From Jejubacter sp036620675 (GTDB lineage Bacteria; Pseudomonadota; Gammaproteobacteria; Enterobacterales; Enterobacteriaceae), in the NCBI GenBank assembly GCA_036620675.1, contig JAZHEE010000002.1: a stretch of DNA of 64,000 nucleotides; one strand, written 5' to 3'. Each line of letters starts with the position of its first letter. Position 1 is the first letter of the stretch. The translations under genes and the position numbers were made by a program. Of this stretch, positions 34,221 to 42,078 are shown piece by piece. The notes beneath the pieces are model-generated. The model was not told the DNA's origin. It saw only the letters and a program-made list of their open reading frames with translations, and did no database searches.

Positions 34221-35135
34221 TTGGCCGGAGGCAGTCTGTTAACGTTACTGGACGATATCGCCACGCTACTGGACGATATCTCCGTTATGGGGAAAGTGGC
34301 CGCGAAGAAAACCGCAGGGGTGCTGGGGGACGATCTGTCGCTGAATGCCCAACAGGTTACTGGAGTGCGCGCCAACCGTGAACTACCGGTAGTGTGGGGC
34401 GTCGCTAAAGGTTCATTTTTGAACAAGCTGATTCTGGTGCCGCTGGCGCTGATTATCAGCGCGTTTGCGCCCTGGGCCATTACGCCGCTCCTGATGTTGG
34501 GCGGCGCGTTCCTCTGTTTTGAAGGGGCGGAGAAAGTGATTCACAGCTTTGCCCATCGCGGTGATAAGAAGTCCGCCGAAGCGCGTCAGCAACGGCTGGA
34601 GGCGGTGGCCGCCGGCGATCCGCGCGCTTTCGAGCGTGATAAGGTCAAAGGCGCTATTCGCACCGATTTTATCCTGTCGGCGGAAATCGTCGCCATTACC
34701 CTGGGAATTGTGGCCGATGCACCGCTACTCAATCAGGTTTTGATACTGGCGGGTATCGCCATTCTGGTGACCATTGGGGTATATGGCCTGGTGGGGATTA
34801 TCGTGAAACTTGACGATATGGGCTACTGGCTGGTGGAGCGGCAACCGGCACCCGCACGCCTGCTGGGTAAAGGCTTACTGGCTCTGGCGCCGCTGCTGAT
34901 GAAGGTGCTGACTATTGTCGGCACTCTGGCGATGTTCCTGGTGGGGGGCGGTATTGTGGTGCACGGCATTCCGGCTCTGCACCATCTCATCGAACAGTGG
35001 GGGGCTATGGGCGGTGCCGTGGTGGCCGCCGTGCTGCCGCAACTGATGAATCTGGTTATCGGTTTTATTCTTGGCCTGGCGCTGATGATGCTGGTTTCGC
35101 TGGTAAACCGGATGCGCGGTAAGTCCGACCATTAA
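34221..35135 (+). CDS. yedI: YedI, DUF808 inner membrane protein
   Basis: A 304-residue polytopic membrane protein matching E. coli YedI (305) closely: opening LLTLLDDIATLLDDISVMGK, the core KGAIRTDFILSAEIVAITLGI and the segment GTLAMFLVGGGIVVHG. Function unknown. A TTG start at 34221 behind AAGGAAGG gives the homologous N-terminus. In E. coli yedA lies between vsr and yedI; it is absent here. Confidence 0.9.
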   Translation: MAGGSLLTLLDDIATLLDDISVMGKVAAKKTAGVLGDDLSLNAQQVTGVRANRELPVVWGVAKGSFLNKLILVPLALIISAFAPWAITPLLMLGGAFLCFEGAEKVIHSFAHRGDKKSAEARQQRLEAVAAGDPRAFERDKVKGAIRTDFILSAEIVAITLGIVADAPLLNQVLILAGIAILVTIGVYGLVGIIVKLDDMGYWLVERQPAPARLLGKGLLALAPLLMKVLTIVGTLAMFLVGGGIVVHGIPALHHLIEQWGAMGGAVVAAVLPQLMNLVIGFILGLALMMLVSLVNRMRGKSDH

Positions 35136-35225
35136 TCAAGCAGAAAAAAATTAGGGAATATTCCCTAAGCAAAAGCCGCTTTTCCTGGCTATACCTGAAT
35201 AACTTTTTTCAAACAGGAGACGGCA

Positions 35226-35411
35226 ATGCTTTTTATGATCGGAGATGAGGTCAGACATAAAAGCGGCGGCCAGCGGATGATCGTAACCGGACTCTCCAGC
35301 GGAATGGTGGAGTGCCGCTGGTATGATGGCCGTAGCGTCAGGCGTGAAGCCTTCCATGAGGGTGAACTGCAGTCTGAGTCGCTGGAATCGAGGGTAGAAG
35401 TGCGCGCCTGA
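35226..35411 (+). CDS. yodC: YodC, DUF2158 small protein
   Basis: A 61-residue protein of the YodC family, with GDEVRHKSGGQRMIV and GMVECRWYDGRSVRREAFHE as in E. coli (about 60 residues). A beta-rich small domain of unknown role. ACAGGAGACGGCA gives a strong ribosome site. It lies between yedI and dgcQ as in E. coli. Confidence 0.9.
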   Translation: MLFMIGDEVRHKSGGQRMIVTGLSSGMVECRWYDGRSVRREAFHEGELQSESLESRVEVRA

Positions 35412-35628
35412 GTCTGCCTTTACATTGTGTTGTAAGCGCGGCGCCGGGTTGCTGGCGCCGCGCTGATGTGTGTTTATTATGTCAGGCTGACAGCCCTTGT
35501 GGTTGACGAATCCTACAAAACTTTGCATTTCTGGTGCTTGTGCATAAGAAATTTCTTGTCATTAGTGCGCTATGTTTCTGACATAATGATCCCCCGCGTT
35601 TTCGAGCCGTTCAACAGAAATCGATAAA

Positions 35629-37332
35629 TTGCGTTCGGGAGCCCCACTCAAATCAGGGAGTGCTGTCGTGTTAGCGGATCGCAGTCAGCGAAAGTCGTTT
35701 TTCAAAAATCCGCGCCGGGTTGTTAACATTTGTTTTTCCTTTGTGTTTATCTGCTCGACGCTTCTCACATGGCGTGAAATGGCGGTGCTGGAAGACGCCT
35801 GGATATCAAGCCAGCGCAACAGTCTTGATAACGTCGCCTCCGCACTTGACAGGCAGCTTCAGCATAGCGTGGACAATCTGCTGTTTTACCGCAACATCAT
35901 GAGCTATGCGCTGCAATATCCTATCTCCACGGATAAGACCCGTCAGGCTATGGCTGATTTTGAGCGCCAGCGCAGGCGTCAACACTGGCAGATAAAGCTG
36001 GATGTGAATCGCAGTATGCCGCTCAATGGCGTTTCTGATGAATTTGTGGATAGCAGCGGGCTGCTGGTACGCGACGCCGACTATCTGCATGGCGAATTGA
36101 GCGCAGCCCTGGAATTTAGCTACATTCTGCAGTTGTCTGATAACAACCGCGACCTTCAGCACCGTACTTATTATGTCTCCCGGGCCGGGTTTTATATCTC
36201 CAGCCGTCCGCCGCAGGATGATGAACAACTGGTGGCTCGCTACTATCGTCAGGTGGCGCGCCCTTGGTTTTCCCAGAATTCGGAATTCCACAACAGGGAC
36301 AGGGGGGTTATATGGGAGCATACCTGGGATCCCACCCGCAGTGGCGATCAGGTGATTACCGCCAGCGTGCCGCTCGATTACCAACAGCGCTGGTACGGCG
36401 CGCTGGCAATGGACTTCACCATCGATTCCATGCATCAGTTTCTGCTGCACGCGATTCAGGAAGAAAACGACGGCGTGGTGTTGCTCTATGACCGTAAATT
36501 TAACGTGATCGCTACCAGCGCCGATGTGATGCCGAAAGGCAAACTCTTTACTCCGACGCAGATGGCTCGGTTGGCCAGCGCTATGGAAAATAAAAACGAA
36601 GGCGAGATTCGCATGTCACATAGCGTTGTGACATGGGATAAGCTTAACAATTTCGACGGCGTGTTGGTGAAGATTCATTCTCTGGATGAAGGTATTCGCG
36701 GCGAGTTTGGCCGAATTAGCGTGGTATTAGGGCTGCTGTGGCTGTTGTTCAGTCTGATGTTGGGCGGCTCCTGGCTACTGATTCATCGGCTGGTGAAAAA
36801 TATGGTGAATCTGCAAAGCACCCTGAGCTGGCGCGCCAACTACGATACGCTGACCCGTCTGTTCAATCGCGGCGCCTTTTTCGAACAGGCGCAGTATCTG
36901 GCGAACCGTTGCCGCCAGAATGGTCAGCCCCTTTCGGTGATTCAGCTCGATCTCGATCACTTTAAGAGCGTTAACGATCGCTTCGGCCATGACTCCGGCG
37001 ACCGGGTACTGGCCAGCGCAGGCGCCATTCTGAGCGCCTCGCTGCGTGGCGGCGATATTGCCGGGCGTATTGGCGGCGAAGAGTTCTGTGTTGTGCTGCC
37101 GGGCTCGTCGTTAAGTCAGGCGCGAAGGGTGGCTGAGCGGATACGAGAACGCATCAGCGATAAAGAGATACTGGTGCGCAGTGGGCAGACATTGCGTATT
37201 AGTGCCTCATTCGGTGTGAGCGCCTCTCAGGAGCATGGCGACTATGACTTTGAACATCTGCAGTCTGTTGCTGATGGTCGCCTGTACAAGGCCAAAGCGG
37301 GCGGCCGCAATCGGGTTTGTGATAGCGGTTAA
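35629..37332 (+). CDS. dgcQ: DgcQ (YedQ) diguanylate cyclase
   Basis: A 567-residue membrane diguanylate cyclase (E. coli: 564). A membrane segment near residue 35 (VVNICFSFVFICSTLLTW), a periplasmic CHASE7-type sensor of about 310 residues, a second membrane segment (VLGLLWLLFSLMLGGSWLL), and a GGDEF domain with DLDHFKSVND and the active-site GGEEF near residue 482. An RxxD inhibitory site is not obvious. DgcQ makes c-di-GMP for cellulose and biofilm control. The start is uncertain: several in-frame codons precede the first membrane segment. Confidence 0.92.
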   Translation: MRSGAPLKSGSAVVLADRSQRKSFFKNPRRVVNICFSFVFICSTLLTWREMAVLEDAWISSQRNSLDNVASALDRQLQHSVDNLLFYRNIMSYALQYPISTDKTRQAMADFERQRRRQHWQIKLDVNRSMPLNGVSDEFVDSSGLLVRDADYLHGELSAALEFSYILQLSDNNRDLQHRTYYVSRAGFYISSRPPQDDEQLVARYYRQVARPWFSQNSEFHNRDRGVIWEHTWDPTRSGDQVITASVPLDYQQRWYGALAMDFTIDSMHQFLLHAIQEENDGVVLLYDRKFNVIATSADVMPKGKLFTPTQMARLASAMENKNEGEIRMSHSVVTWDKLNNFDGVLVKIHSLDEGIRGEFGRISVVLGLLWLLFSLMLGGSWLLIHRLVKNMVNLQSTLSWRANYDTLTRLFNRGAFFEQAQYLANRCRQNGQPLSVIQLDLDHFKSVNDRFGHDSGDRVLASAGAILSASLRGGDIAGRIGGEEFCVVLPGSSLSQARRVAERIRERISDKEILVRSGQTLRISASFGVSASQEHGDYDFEHLQSVADGRLYKAKAGGRNRVCDSG

Positions 37333-37463
37333 CACCCTATGTTACAGGGGGTACGCCTGTTTTGCTTCGTGATGATAAAACTTTTCCTGCCGTTTGCGGC
37401 CACTGGCTGAATCCTTTCATGCTGGATAGTGACGGCGCAAAGGTCAGTGCGCAAGACTATGAC

Positions 37464-37477
37464 TAAGAATATTCCTA
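37464..37477. promoter_or_regulatory. RcsAB box, near-exact consensus
   Basis: TAAGAATATTCCTA equals the published RcsAB consensus (TAAGAATATTCCTA) at all 14 positions as I recall it. It lies 130 bases after dgcQ and 160 bases before dsrA, in a 300-base space (37333-37636) with no other supported gene. Possible targets are dsrA or an unseen short transcript. Confidence 0.65.
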
Positions 37478-37636
37478 AACAGGGGCGGGGCTTATCAGGA
37501 TAAAAAACTGGTTATAGCGGCGTAAACCTGCATGAAGCTTGGGGAATATCCAGCCATTCCCGATTATGTGAAAAGTCAATCTATTTTTTTGTGGAAACAT
37601 ATTCTTGTTTTACAAAAAATTTGCAGATATGTTTGT

Positions 37637-37726
37637 CGCACATCAGATTTCCTGGTGTGACGAATTTTCAAGTGCTTTCTTGCATAACTGCAAGTTTTCA
37701 TCCCGGCCTCTGGCCGGGATGTTTTT
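37637..37726 (+). ncRNA. dsrA: DsrA small regulatory RNA
   Basis: About 90 bases aligned with E. coli DsrA: first stem CATCAGATTTCCTGGTGTGACG, cut here to its core ATTTCCTGGTGT, then the rpoS/hns pairing segment GAATTTTCAAGTGCTT, and a terminator stem ATCCCGGC/GCCGGGAT with a T-run. DsrA, with Hfq, promotes rpoS translation and represses hns. A -10-like GATATG lies at 37626-37631; the -35 is not clear. It converges on yodD, whose stop is four bases past its end. Confidence 0.9.
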
Positions 37727-37729
37727 CTT

Positions 37730-37942
37730 TCAGCCGTTAATTTCGGTAATACTAAAATCCTTAATATCCAGTTCAAAGGCTTCCGCCAGTTCACCCCAGG
37801 TGTGTGACATTCTGCCGTCTACGCTAACGCGCTGCGGGTCGTCGGCGCTACCGGCAAAGCGCACTTCGCTTTCGCTGATTTCGTTGATGGCCGCCAGCAG
37901 GGCATCAACGTCGACGTCAGAATCGGTTTTCGCACTTTTCAT
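37730..37942 (-). CDS. yodD: YodD, small stress-linked protein
   Basis: A 70-residue acidic protein matching E. coli YodD: DVDALLAAINEISESEV in the first half and TWGELAEAFELDI in the second. Function unknown; in E. coli it is part of stress and biofilm regulons. The ATG at 37942 with AGGAG six bases before it is preferred over the longer open frame. Confidence 0.88.
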   Translation of the reverse strand: MKSAKTDSDVDVDALLAAINEISESEVRFAGSADDPQRVSVDGRMSHTWGELAEAFELDIKDFSITEING

Positions 37943-38183
37943 GCATGACTCCTGATTTGCCGGTTCACCCAATTAACAGTATAGCCAGCATGGATATTGC
38001 CGCCTGTCCGATCGTCTGAATGTTGGGGTCGATTGTGGTATCTGCGATCCGACTCCCAATGTGGCGAGTCTTTGCGCGGATGGTGGTGTGGTCGTCCGGG
38101 CCGCCTGTGCAAATTGGGTGACGCGAGTTAAAATCGTATCTGGACAGATGAGTGACGTGGTGACGACTCAAGAGGTGAGGATT

Positions 38184-38372
38184 ATGCAGGTTAACGATCG
38201 GGTAACGGTAAAAACTGACGGTGGCCCGCGCCGCCCGGGGCAGGTTCTGGCTATCGAAGAGTTTAGTGAAGGCACCATGTATCTGGTTGCGCTGGAAGAT
38301 TACCCGATGGGCATCTGGTTCTTCAATGAGAAAGGGCACCCGGACGGTATTTTTGTTGAAAAGGCGGAGTAA
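38184..38372 (+). CDS. dsrB: DsrB small protein
   Basis: A 62-residue protein almost identical to E. coli DsrB: VNDRVTVKTDGGPRRPG, EEFSEGTMYLVALEDYP and the end DGIFVEKAE. Function unknown. GAGGTGAGG precedes the ATG. It converges on rcsA, as in E. coli. Confidence 0.93.
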   Translation: MQVNDRVTVKTDGGPRRPGQVLAIEEFSEGTMYLVALEDYPMGIWFFNEKGHPDGIFVEKAE

Positions 38373-38553
38373 TTCCGCCCGATATACCCGAGTAGCGACA
38401 GCTTTCTGTATTCATTCGTAAATCCCTGGGCTGTGTGTTTTAAGTGACCGCCTGGCGTGTCGAAGAAGTGATGCCAGCTAAGTCCTTTGATATCGCATCC
38501 GTGCTTGCGGCACGGCGATAGGGCCCAGGGTATGAGCAGAGTGGCGATTGTCT

Positions 38554-39177
38554 TTAGCGCATATTGACGAAGATCCCGTTAGTGACGTTGTCAGCCAGGC
38601 GCACGACGTGATAGATAACCTGCTTGTTATGGGTTTTAATTTTCCTCTTTATATTTCCTTTATGCGACGAGACCGTTTTTGCCTTAATATTCATCTGATC
38701 GGAAATCTGGATAGTTCCCTGACCCGACATCCACATTCGTAACATACTGGATTCAGTTCGACTTAAAGACAGAGTCGGCAAATTGATATTCCGTATACAC
38801 TGCTCATCTTTTGTTAAATAATTGCCAAGAATTTCATCAAGTGATTCAGGTTTAATCGATTTTGAGCTAATTAGTAGATTCTTGCGTACCAGCAGATATT
38901 CATCAAAATGAATATTGGCAATTGCCATAAAGACAATGAAAAGTGTTTCTGGATGTTGATTAATGATCTGCTTGATATGCCGGCTACTTTCAGAGTCGTG
39001 GATGAAGCAGTCCTCGTTTATAAACACCACGTGAGGATGTCGTGATGCGCAGGTTTCCTCCAGCTCGTTAACCGTTTCCACGTCGACTATCTGCCGTTTC
39101 CTCACCCCGCGACTGACCAGGTAACCGGTGAGCCCCAGCCGGGTGTAGCTGCATAAGTCCATAATAATCGTTGACAT
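38554..39177 (-). CDS. rcsA: RcsA, capsule regulator (RcsB partner)
   Basis: A 207-residue LuxR/FixJ-family protein matching RcsA; opening MSTIIMDLCSYTRLGLTGYL and C-terminal HTH around residues 145-185 (QISDQMNIKAKTVSSHKGNIKR, cited in part as MNIKAKTVSSHK). RcsA pairs with RcsB at RcsAB boxes to switch on colanic acid/capsule genes, is degraded by Lon and is silenced by H-NS. Downstream are the convergent dsrB and, further, dsrA, as in E. coli. In E. coli the other neighbour is fliR, which is absent here. Confidence 0.95.
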   Translation of the reverse strand: MSTIIMDLCSYTRLGLTGYLVSRGVRKRQIVDVETVNELEETCASRHPHVVFINEDCFIHDSESSRHIKQIINQHPETLFIVFMAIANIHFDEYLLVRKNLLISSKSIKPESLDEILGNYLTKDEQCIRNINLPTLSLSRTESSMLRMWMSGQGTIQISDQMNIKAKTVSSHKGNIKRKIKTHNKQVIYHVVRLADNVTNGIFVNMR

Positions 39178-39757
39178 AGCAAACCCTCACTAAACGCGTT
39201 ATCCGTTAAAGCACCACGATACCGGGATAATGTTTCACCTAATCCGCATACCTGAGATCCTCAGACACCGGCGAAAAACCAGGAATGATGAACGGGGCCG
39301 CTAAATATGGATCCAGACACCAGCACAGGGAACCGTAGCACACGGTGCTGAAGCATTTCAGGCGCCAACACTATCCCGTAAAGTTACGTATAATTTGCCA
39401 GGAAAGTTCTCAAAGTAAAGTAAATGTTGCGTTATGTGAAGGGGTTTGAATCATTTAATCCCCGTCAGATATATCCTGGGGAGTGTTATTAAAAAACAAC
39501 TTTAGGATTTTCCTCATGTGTGACGATCAAGACCATATGAATGTAGTGGGTTAATATTACAAAATGATTGCTATTGATATTCGAAAAATAAACTAAAACG
39601 ATGGCTAATTTTTATTGGGAAGATGGATAGTGCATTGTCGTATCTGGTGGAAGAATCATAGGTATAGCAGGGATTTAAGCTTAATTCCTGGCGTAAAATC
39701 CGTTAGATTGGGAGGAATTGAGCCGGGAAGTGGGTTCCCGGTGGCACCTGACAGAGA
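39178..39757. other. Long rcsA upstream region
   Basis: About 580 bases between divergent rcsA and the RpiR-type gene. The half near 39420-39620 is AT-rich with many A/T runs, as expected for H-NS-silenced rcsA control DNA. It contains a 13-base palindrome (ctgagatcctcag, near 39251) and an RcsAB-like box at 39502. No gene is supported here. Confidence 0.5.
39502..39515 (-). promoter_or_regulatory. RcsAB-like box upstream of rcsA
   Basis: TTAGGATTTTCCTC matches the E. coli rcsA box (TAAGGATTATCCGA) at about 10 of 14 positions and has the inverted AGGA/TCCT core. It lies 325 bases from the rcsA start, farther than expected, so its role in rcsA autoregulation is uncertain. Confidence 0.4.
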
Positions 39758-40633
39758 ATGCGCATGGATCCCCGGCAGATTATTATCGACAACTATCAGC
39801 AACTGACGCCCGAATTACAGCGCGCCGCCGCCTTTACCCTGGAGCATGTTAACGAACTGGTGGTACTTTCGATGCGCGCCTTTGCCGTTCAGGCAGAGGT
39901 TCGTCCGGCCACGCTGTTGCGCCTGGCTCAGCGTCTGGGATTTGACGGTTGGGTGGAGCTGAAGAAAAGCTTTATCGCCGAGCTGGGACTAGGGCCAGAG
40001 ACTTATGGCGCCAGGGCCCAGAAGCTGGTGCGCGACGGCACAGACAGCCTGTGTGAGCAAATGTTTGGCGCTCAGGCTCAAAACCTGGCACTGGCGCGTG
40101 AACAAAATCGTGATGCTATGGAGCAGGCGGTATCACTGATGGAGTCGGCTCACCGGGTCTATATTTGCGGCTTTCGTGCCAGCTTCCCCGTCGCCTGGTC
40201 ACTGTATTATGTCTGGAGACTGTTTAATCGTCGGGTGTCGTTAATTGACGGCTTTGCCAATAATGATGAGATGTTCACCCGGGACTTTGCTGCCGGGGAT
40301 ACGCTGGTAATTATCGGCTTTGCACCCTATTCACGAGAGACGCTGCAGGTGCTTGAAGCGGCAAAACGCGCTGGTTCGAAAGTGGTTGCCCTTAGCGATT
40401 CACCGCTGTCGCCGCTGGCGCAGCAGGCGGATGCGCGGCTCTATTTTTCCACCGATAGCCTGTCGTTTTTTCCTTCGGTAGTATCCGGCATCAGTATTGT
40501 TGAATGTCTGTTGGCAATGCTGGTGGCGCGTCATGGCAGTGAAGCGGTAGAGCGTATTGAAGAAACCGAACGCTGGCTATTTGAGTCGGGCGCCTATGTG
40601 GCGCCGGGAAAAAACGCTGACGACCCGGTTTAA
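39758..40633 (+). CDS. MurR/RpiR-family transcriptional regulator
   Basis: A 291-residue regulator with an N-terminal RpiR-type HTH (MRAFAVQAEVRPATLLRLAQRLGF region, residues 35-60) and a C-terminal SIS domain that would bind a phosphosugar or related ligand (VYICGFRASFPVAWSL, then GDTLVIIGFAPYSRETL and VVALSDSPLSPLA). It lies upstream of, and on the same strand as, the aminotransferase/CMD/C45 operon, with 1.4 kb of repeats between. Control of that operon is an inference from context. Confidence 0.85.
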   Translation: MRMDPRQIIIDNYQQLTPELQRAAAFTLEHVNELVVLSMRAFAVQAEVRPATLLRLAQRLGFDGWVELKKSFIAELGLGPETYGARAQKLVRDGTDSLCEQMFGAQAQNLALAREQNRDAMEQAVSLMESAHRVYICGFRASFPVAWSLYYVWRLFNRRVSLIDGFANNDEMFTRDFAAGDTLVIIGFAPYSRETLQVLEAAKRAGSKVVALSDSPLSPLAQQADARLYFSTDSLSFFPSVVSGISIVECLLAMLVARHGSEAVERIEETERWLFESGAYVAPGKNADDPV

Positions 40634-40641
40634 GCCAATTC

Positions 40642-40670
40642 AGCCGCTGTCGTGAAGCAGCGGCTTTTTT
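40642..40670 (+). terminator. terminator of the RpiR-family gene
   Basis: Stem AGCCGCTG/CAGCGGCT with an eight-base loop, followed by six T, eight bases after the stop codon. Confidence 0.85.
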
Positions 40671-40800
40671 ATGGTTCATTACAGATTAGCATGAAGCCGG
40701 AGCTAACCTGGGAGCGGTACACTTTGGGCTGAGTATATTGCGTTGAGGGACGCGCTGCTTACCACCCGTGAATTCGGGATATCGCGTTTACTTCGGATAA

Positions 40801-40974
40801 CTCTTTATTCTGCCTGGCTTAATCGTCATCCTGACGGAACAACTGATGGCCTTTCAGATGCAGGCCGGGGCAGCGGTGTTGTACGTGGTCATGCCGGTTG
40901 CACTATTTTTGCGACTATACCGTGTTCTGGAGGAATATGCCGCGCTGGCGGAGGTTCCGTTCACCTTAAGGTGA
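40801..40974 (+). other. Possible gene remnant, membrane-like
   Basis: Fifty-seven codons without a stop and with normal codon use read LFILPGLIVILTEQLMAF, then GAAVLYVVMPVALFLRLYR, ending PFTLR at a TGA. The frame has no start (a TAA precedes it), and I do not recognise the protein. It may be the C-terminal stub of a deleted membrane protein. Confidence 0.35.
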
Positions 40975-41048
40975 TTTCTCTTATGCCGGTTGCGGAACCG
41001 GTGAACGGGTCATGGGCTCAAATGCCGCCTTCTGACAACCTGGCTTTC

Positions 41049-41205
41049 CGGCGTGAAAATCGCCGCTATCGCGGGCTCCTACGTATTCCCGTCCGCCGGA
41101 CGGGTCGGGCGTGACGGCACCTCCCTGTGCCGCACGCCCTCAGCCCGACGTCCTGTCGGGCTGACCCTGGCCACCGGGAATACTCCGGCGATTTTCAGGC
41201 CGGAG
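41049..41205. repeat. Highly self-complementary intergenic element
   Basis: The ends are inverted copies (ccggcgtgaaaatcgccg near 41047 and cggcgattttcaggccgg near 41187). Inside lie further nested pairs: cgtattcccg with cgggaatact, gggcgtgacggcac with gtgccgcacgccc, and the hairpin agcccgacgtcctgtcgggct. The whole could fold into one long branched hairpin, a REP-like or other non-autonomous repeat. A second structured GC-rich block follows at 41317-41490. No gene is supported between 40975 and 42024. Confidence 0.6.
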
Positions 41206-41528
41206 AATGTCACCACCTTTGATCATCTGCCTGGATTAATCAGAGCCGGTATCATTTAAAAAAACAGACTGAAGCGATGAGGGGGTTACATCCCGGCTTA
41301 AAAAACGCCGCAGCGTTCACGCAGGGCCGGAGGAGCGACAGGATGTCGCGACAGGGCGAGGTCGCCAGGGATGGCGACTCTTGCCCGTTCCGAAAAGCCC
41401 GGAGTGATAAGCGAAGGGGCCCGCGTCAGCGGCGTTTTTTACCGCCGGGGAGCCCGGGTCGCCAGGGGAGCGGCGACTGAGCCCCCCTGGCCCGTTCACC
41501 TGTGGTGGATTAACAGAGAAGCAGTTAC

Positions 41529-41935
41529 CTGAAGTGAACGGAACAGCCCACTGCATCATCATATTCTGCCGCTTTTGTTCTGAAACAGGGCGCCGGAGCC
41601 GCCTGTCACCCTCACCCCAGCCCTCTCCCTGAAGGGAGAGGGAGTTTCCCTGGCCCACTGCATCATCATATTCTGCCGGTTTTGTTCTGAAAGCGGGCGC
41701 CAAAGCTGCCTGTCACCCTCACCCCGGCCCTCTCCCGAAATGGGAGAGGGAGTTTCCCGACAATGAACGGAACACCCACCACATCGTCATATTCTGCCAT
41801 TTTTATGCTGAAACCGGGTGGCAGAGCCGTCTGTCACCCTCACCCCGGCCTCTCCCGAAACGGGAGAGGGAGTTGCCCGGCAATGAACGGAACACCCGCC
41901 GCATCGTCATATTCTGCCGCTTTTTAGCTTCCCGC
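41529..41935. repeat. Tandem array of REP-like units, about 3.5 copies
   Basis: Units of roughly 105-120 bases each contain: (gaacggaaca)ccac-catc-tcatattctgcc, a variable middle, then cctgtcaccctcaccc and a hairpin ccctctccc/gggagaggg followed by agttcccg-like bases. Three full units start near 41534, 41650 and 41761, and a fourth breaks off near 41935. The hairpin core is of REP type. Confidence 0.75.
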
Positions 41936-41985
41936 TTTCAACCATTCCACGCTAAAGCGCGGTGAACCTCTTTTATTCTGTAATC

Positions 41986-42003
41986 ATGATTCATATGAAT
42001 CAT
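41986..42003. promoter_or_regulatory. 18-bp perfect palindrome before the aminotransferase operon
   Basis: ATGATTCATATGAATCAT is perfectly self-complementary and lies 76 bases ahead of the first gene of the operon. It is a likely operator; a partial match (catatgaat) lies at 39535 in front of the RpiR-family gene. Confidence 0.6.
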
Positions 42004-42078
42004 AATTAAATTGACCGAGTCCATATGTATCCTTCAGGATATAAGACGAACCCATTATCTGTCTTAACGGATACCACT

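Noticed and set aside
37532..37663. A 43-codon plus-strand open frame (MKLGEYPAIPDYVK...) overlapping the DsrA start
   Set aside because: No ribosome site, runs into the DsrA sRNA, and has no recognisable similarity.
39251..39263. Palindrome ctgagatcctcag upstream of rcsA as an Rcs box
   Set aside because: It is a clean inverted repeat but does not follow the RcsAB consensus spacing or bases; left as a note only.
41529..41935. Repeat array considered as CRISPR
   Set aside because: Units are over 100 bases, have no 23-47 bp constant repeat with unique spacers of equal size, and no cas genes are near; REP-like tandem repeats fit better.
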